64,000 nt of DNA from Perkinsus marinus ATCC 50983 (Eukaryota > Perkinsozoa > Perkinsida > Perkinsidae). Below the pieces are notes generated by a model. It had not been told where the DNA came from and searched no databases. It saw only the letters and a list, made by a program, of their open reading frames with translations. This document shows positions 59,430 through 64,000 of the stretch, piece after piece. The position numbers were made by a program, and so were the translations under genes. Where the stretch lies: positions 305,214-369,213 of the forward strand of contig NW_003205427.1 of assembly GCF_000006405.1 (NCBI RefSeq). Reading direction: 5' to 3'. The number at the start of each line of letters is the position of its first letter. Positions within the stretch are counted from its first letter, which is position 1.

Positions 59430-60067
59430 ACGTTGACTTGATGGAGGGTGTATGCCGAAGTAAGATGACGAAGACCGACTATGGCGTGAAAACGTTCGAG
59501 GGTCGGTCGTATCTTTTTGGCCCGGGGGTAAAGGACCACATCAACGGTGAAGGGTTCGGGCAGATGGGCATGGTATGACGACGCTCCCCCGGCAGTCTGT
59601 AGTTCGATCGTTGGCCACCTCGAGGCGTGTAGAATGAGGCTTGACAGAACGGTGCCATCTCAGGGCGATTACGACATGCGCTTGCGCAGCTACTGCACTA
59701 TGTTCGTCGAGCAATTCGAGGAGACGACATTGTATAAGGAGTTCCGCGATAACGGCAAAGTGGGTTGGGAGGAGTGCCTGCTTTGTATTCACTCCCAACA
59801 AGTTTAGCCTGCATGAAGGATGGATGAACTCAGATCCTGGTCGATAGGCACTGTGAAGTAGAGTGCCAATCCGACTCGAGTGGTACCGGTCCCACACACC
59901 GCAACACAGTCGCAGTCGAGCAAGTAATTGAAAAAGAATCGGATGAGTCCCAAGAATACTCACAACTCGTCGAAGCAGCTCGTCGTTTATCTACTGCTGA
60001 TAAGATTAGACTGCAGGAGGAGCCACGACGTATACTAGAAGACCTGGATGACCGTCTTGAGCTGTAG
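59430..60067 (+). CDS. hypothetical protein, 2 or more exons
   Basis: Coding-like pieces: DYDMRLRSYCTMFVEQFEET and LYKEFRDNGKVGWEECLLCI (59665-59800), then VAVEQVIEKESDESQEYSQL and VEAARRLSTADKIRLQEEPR to DDRLEL then TAG at 60067. Charged, helical, probably coiled coil at the end. Join near 59810-59850 not fixed. No family recognised. Confidence 0.4.
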
Positions 60068-60287
60068 ATTGTTTCAAGTTGAAACTTTCAACTGCTTTAT
60101 CATATCTCTGTTGATTCGTGGTGCTCCCCCCAGTGTCGACCTTTGTCTCTACTCTCATGCCATGCACGCTGATCATTTCGTCCAAGCCTAGGCCACTCGA
60201 TGCGTGGCTTGTCCGAGCCTCATCAGAGTCTGAACCGCATAGTGCCGACCAGCTGTGCCTTCCTTGTGAAGGTGTACGGCACAGCGG

Positions 60288-60928
60288 ATGGCGCTCCTCG
60301 AGAACTGTACAATATCCTGTAGAGCTGGTAAGACGAGGCCTAGTGAGAACACCCTTTTTGACCGTGCGAAGTTCGCACTGCGAACTGAGAGGCCTCTCAC
60401 GCATCAACTCCTTTTACAGGAGTTTCGCCTACGACAACTCAGTGAATTGCGCGAGGTGGTCGTGAATTGGCTTCCAGAAGGACACGGGTTGCTCCCCGAT
60501 CGCATTGAGGTGTGGGCTCGCATGGAAGTCACCAACTCAACCTCTGATGACTGGGTAGGGCGCTCGTGCTCCTGAAGCATTGGTTCACCGACGGGTGTTC
60601 CGACTATGTCTATGACTCTCGCTGTCGTCATGGACACTTCATAATTAGCGGCAATACGATTTACGATATCCCAAGCTTTCCTTTTGGTTCGTTGCGTACG
60701 CAAGACAAGACGTTGTTCGCGGTTCAGGGACGGTTCGCGGCCACGGCCGTGTCCTCTGGTGCAAACGGTCTCTATCTTGACGGTGTTGCTACCACGAAGA
60801 GTATTCGCGTACTTTTATGGAAAAACAACGGAGGGCCTATAGGCATTCAGAGTGGGACTGGGCGAACTGTTACAGTTACGCGCTACAGTAGCGCGACATG
60901 CTGCAGTTTACAATGCCAGATTTTGTAG
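60288..60928 (+). CDS. hypothetical protein, 2 exons
   Basis: First piece contains ENTLFDRAKFALRTERPLTH, LLLQEFRLRQLSELREVVVN and DRIEVWARMEVTNSTSDDW (60335-60560). Second contains HWFTDGCSDYVYDSRCRHGH, GNTIYDIPSFPFGSLRTQDK, TLFAVQGRFAATAVSSGANG and SIRVLLWKNNGGPIGI. A splice near 60560-60580 is needed to link them. No known domain; beta-rich second half. Strand supported by both neighbours. Confidence 0.4.
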
Positions 60929-61200
60929 GCATTAGTTTCTTTGGCTTCCCGCTGCCCACACGAAGGGTTCCCCATCACGCTGTGGAGAGCCGAAAAGATG
61001 CAGTGAAACCGGTAAGGTACCTGTCAGCTGAGGCCTGAACATTTGACCATGTCACTGCATGGGTCCGCAGCCGAAGATATTTTGATGAACGAAACCTCCT
61101 CTATATTGTGAAAATTCGATGGTCGACTGGTGGTGATGAACTGAAGTGGCTAGACGAGTGATGTCTACAGAAAAACTTTCAGGGGACTAGGAGATCGGAA

Positions 61201-62829
61201 TTGACATTGGATGACCCAGTGCCCTCCCCAGGCGAAAAGGAATGTGTCAGTTTAGACCGAGTCGCTAGTGAGGTGATCACTGATATGGTAGAAGTCCGCC
61301 GAACACTTGAGAAGTACACATCTGGGATCACCCGCTTGTTGGTATGCTCATCATCTTCAGCTTGCCCAAACTGCGAGAATTCAAAACTGCTTCACGGCAT
61401 GAAGATCGCATTTTGAAGGGCGAAATTTCTGTGACCGAGAGCCAAAACGAATCGATCGTATGTTCAGTTGCGTGTTGTCCATGACAGTCATGGAGCCGTG
61501 CTTACCCACAGGCCGTCGATGATCCCGGGCTAGAAGAATCACAGAGACGGTGCGCGATTCTGGAATCGGAAGTGGCTGTATTGAAACAACAACGTGATTA
61601 CGTGAGAGTCTAGCCGGAGTTGGAGTTGTCAGACGAAATTCTATCAGGCCTTACTGGCCCTCCAGCGTATAAGGAGATCGGGGGGCGACGGTGAAACTTC
61701 TAAGGGTGCATTCGAACCCGACAGTGAGAATGATGAGCAATCAGTGGGGATGGGTGAACGCGAAAGGGCCGCAACAAATGAAGCTAAGCATTGTATGGTG
61801 ATCTTGGTGTCCCAGCCAACAGCGTCGTTCATGTAGATAGGCCTAGTACTGCTGAAAACGATGGAGAAAGGTATGGGAAAGTTCATGCCGTGACAGAGAA
61901 GGGCGACCGTGATGGGTGAGTATCAGACTCGTGAAGAGCTGACTGCGTGGCTGGGCATGTCTGTTCAAGCCGAGAGGACTATCAGTCGCCTGATGAGAAC
62001 GAAACGGAGGGTGTTGTGAGGATTCTCCCACATGGCAACGAACACGAGGAAACAACGGCGGAGTTGGTCGACCGTTATCATGACTATGTGAAGGTGGGAT
62101 TCAGATATGCCAACCTCCAGTTACCGCTGGATGCTATGGTGACTACTCACTTTGGCCTTGTCAGGCAATGTCCAGGGAGGACCGTTGGCTGGCTGAAAGG
62201 GTTATTGGAGTGCTGGGACGCTGATGCTTCGAATGAGGTCGCGTCTTATCTGCGGCAGATCGTCTTGCCCGAGATACAATCGCTGGGTGAGCTTTATTCG
62301 TGTCCCTCGGCCAAGTGTCTCAATGAATTTGTGTCCGTCTCATGTCCCTATAGTAAGCAACCAGAAATCACCTCTCGCGGGAACACAGGATGAGTACTGC
62401 ATAGTAGAAGGCAGTATCGGTGAACTAGCCGCGCGTATCTTCTTTCGCGAGCCGAAGAAGAGTCGCCGAGATCGCGGCTCGTGGCAAGTGGGTCATCGCT
62501 TGCAGTTCCCTGGTCTACATTCGGATCAGGTTCAAATTTGGACGCTTCGGAATTACGAGAGATCCATTGAGGAGTTTCTGCGCGTGATGGAGTGTTCGTC
62601 ATCAGAGGCAGTTCTTCGTTATTGGCGTGGGCTTTCCCATGTTTGTAAGAGCTTCATCGGGCAGAATAATGTACCACAGGTACACATCGTTTGGAGAAGT
62701 GACTCCCCAATAGGTACCACTGACAATATCAGCAATAGATACTCTGGATGCCTTCCTAAGATCGAACGTGATAGGGGACATGGTAGGCATTCGAGTAGTA
62801 ATGACCGAGCAATCATCAGAGGCCACTGA
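61201..62829 (+). CDS. hypothetical protein, multi-exon
   Basis: Plus-strand pieces in order: LDRVASEVITDMVEVRRTLE; CAILESEVAVLKQQRDY (coiled coil); ELSDEILSGLTGPPAYKEIG; EGVVRILPHGNEHEETTAEL and LVDRYHDYVKVGFRYANLQL; CPGRTVGWLKGLLECWDADA; SIGELAARIFFREPKKSRRD; and QVQIWTLRNYERSIEEFLRV. Composition is consistent, suggesting one gene, but the joins were not established. The helical block at 62060-62290 could be HEAT-like. It may be the 5' part of the gene at 62936. Confidence 0.35.
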
Positions 62830-62935
62830 TAATCATCTATAAGGAGGATTCAACCATAGAAAGAATTCCTATTTTGAGCATGTTGTCATTGTTGCCTTTC
62901 CGAACACCACCTGCTCCTGTCCGGATTTCAGGAGC

Positions 62936-63662
62936 TGGACTATAGCATCACAAATGCTGAAACCGGACTCATCTACGCACTAGTTAGAAGACTGGGGGAT
63001 CATAATAATCGAGTTGCGGAGAAGGCGCGTGGCCTAACAGTAAGGGAGTGTGTGTGTTGGTAGTCCCCATGGTCGTACTGATGCAGTTGAGGATAGTGAG
63101 CCTCTGTGGCGCCGAGACGGTCTTGCCGTATTTGAGCTCCCTGGATGTGGACAGGACGCTAATGCACTCCCATGAGGCTACCGAAGAAAGCATTGTATCC
63201 CTACGTGGGTTGTCACAAAACTTCATCAACGCTCGTGTGAAGGTGGGATTGGATATCGTAAGCCGCACCAGTTCCTGCCCTCGAGAGCCTCACTCGAGCA
63301 TTTTCTAGGTGGACGTGTGTCGAACCGACAGGACTCACAACTTAGATCATATCATACCCTTGGTCGTCGCGGGTCTGTGCCACCATTCTGGCGAAGTGAG
63401 AAGAAATGCAATCGATTTGGCAGCAAGCATCTATGAGTAAGGAGAGGATGATTCCTCAGGTGTGTTCAATATTGAGTCAGGACATTCGGAGATGAATTTC
63501 TGAAGAATTACGAGAAGGTCTGGCAAAGGAAAGTAGCCGCCTCGATCCTCGTCCGCTGTTGTGGTATGATAACAGGTACCCCCTAATGTCAACGATGTCC
63601 TCACCACGCGACTAGCTAGCATGTACGATCAACTACAGAGCTATACTGTCGAGAGTGAATGA
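62936..63662 (+). CDS. HEAT/TOG-domain-like protein (CEP104-like?), C-terminal exons
   Basis: Exons: SITNAETGLIYALVRRLGDH then NNRVAEKARGLT (before a donor at about 63040); LRIVSLCGAETVLPYLSSLD with ESIVSLRGLSQNFINARVKV (63084-63250); HSGEVRRNAIDLAASIYE before GTAAGG (63383-63437); and VNDVLTTRLASMYDQLQSYT ending VESE then TGA at 63662. Alternating amphipathic helices with the pattern L..RLGD.N.RV...A are HEAT/TOG repeats. Order and spacing resemble the CEP104 TOG domain (RTGDSSARLRVTA; HRVYEVRETAVRIILDMY), compared from memory. N-terminus not identified. Confidence 0.45.
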
Positions 63663-64000
63663 TCCATAGTGCCACGAGTAGGACATGTCTCGCTTGGATT
63701 CTGTTGTGTGTATAGTACTCAGCAATCTTGATTGGGACTTAACAACTGTTTAGATCACTCGAGAGGAGCAAATCTCTTGTACCCTTCCTTGGGAGCGGAC
63801 ATAGTTAACTCGAGTAGATCTTGCGCTGAGGAAACGCAAGATTGCAAGTGATCAAGATTTATTAGTCGCGCGCGCCCGTAATCTCGAGCCCCATTTCTGA
63901 GGGGACACTTCACCGAGTGTCACCGGATTTCACCGATGTCACCTAATAAAAAATAGTGCAAGTGCATGTAAACAGTAGGGAACGGCGCCGCGCGAAGCGC
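63663..64000. other. window end, no gene recognised
   Basis: Contains a short direct repeat, TTCACCGAGTGTCACCGG / TTTCACCGATGTCACC, near 63910-63943. Nothing else seen. Confidence 0.4.

Overview
This is a protein-coding nuclear window from a unicellular eukaryote. Genes sit on both strands and are broken by many small spliceosomal introns (mostly 28-120 nt, GT...AG). Base composition looks balanced. There are no operons, Shine-Dalgarno sites or bacterial mobile elements. Three things point to an alveolate: an octo/heptatricopeptide-type organellar RNA-binding protein, a Pho80-type cyclin, and a very large secreted protein built of repeated beta-rich modules of a kind I associate with dinozoans. 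My best guess is Perkinsus or a relative, as inference only. Many introns begin GTAG, so an in-frame TAG often marks an intron start and not a gene end. I therefore worked out spliced models by hand where frame and family similarity agreed.

Layout: 0.1-4.9 kb (minus) has an NSUN RNA m5C methyltransferase, two small unknown genes and a membrane-anchored alpha/beta-hydrolase. 5.5-11.2 kb (plus) has an RBM26/27-like protein and a PRMT7-like arginine methyltransferase. 12-14.6 kb (plus) has a tricopeptide-like, probably mitochondrial, protein. An intact tRNA-Ala(UGC) follows at 15.3 kb. 16.0-19.5 kb (minus) is UTP4. 21-26 kb holds small unknown genes and a complete cyclin. 27.3-29.9 kb (minus) is a DBP2/DDX5-type helicase. 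31.8-33.1 kb (plus) is a Mei2-type RNA-binding protein. 34.1-46.7 kb (plus) is one very large multi-exon secreted protein gene. 47.6-50.4 kb (minus) has an ABHD12-like hydrolase and small unknowns. 51.2-53.9 kb (plus) is a HAS1/DDX18 helicase. 55.0-55.4 kb is a 76-bp minisatellite. 55.6-58.9 kb (plus) has a C18orf63/DUF4708-like protein and a TIGR02466-like 2OG-Fe(II) oxygenase. 59.4-63.7 kb (plus) has poorly recognised genes ending in a HEAT/TOG-like protein.

Functionally the window is rich in RNA work, especially ribosome biogenesis (UTP4, HAS1, possibly NSUN and DBP2). These genes lie on different strands, so this is not an operon.

The most unusual feature is in the introns. One family of ~165-260 bp introns in three unrelated genes shares the same internal sequence, in the sense orientation: an introner-like element, with a further intergenic copy. 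A second set, in the RBM26-like and UTP4 genes, carries a tRNA T-arm/box-B sequence; in the sense copies an acceptor-stem-like end and T-run lie near the splice acceptor. These look like two sequence families that have been turned into introns.
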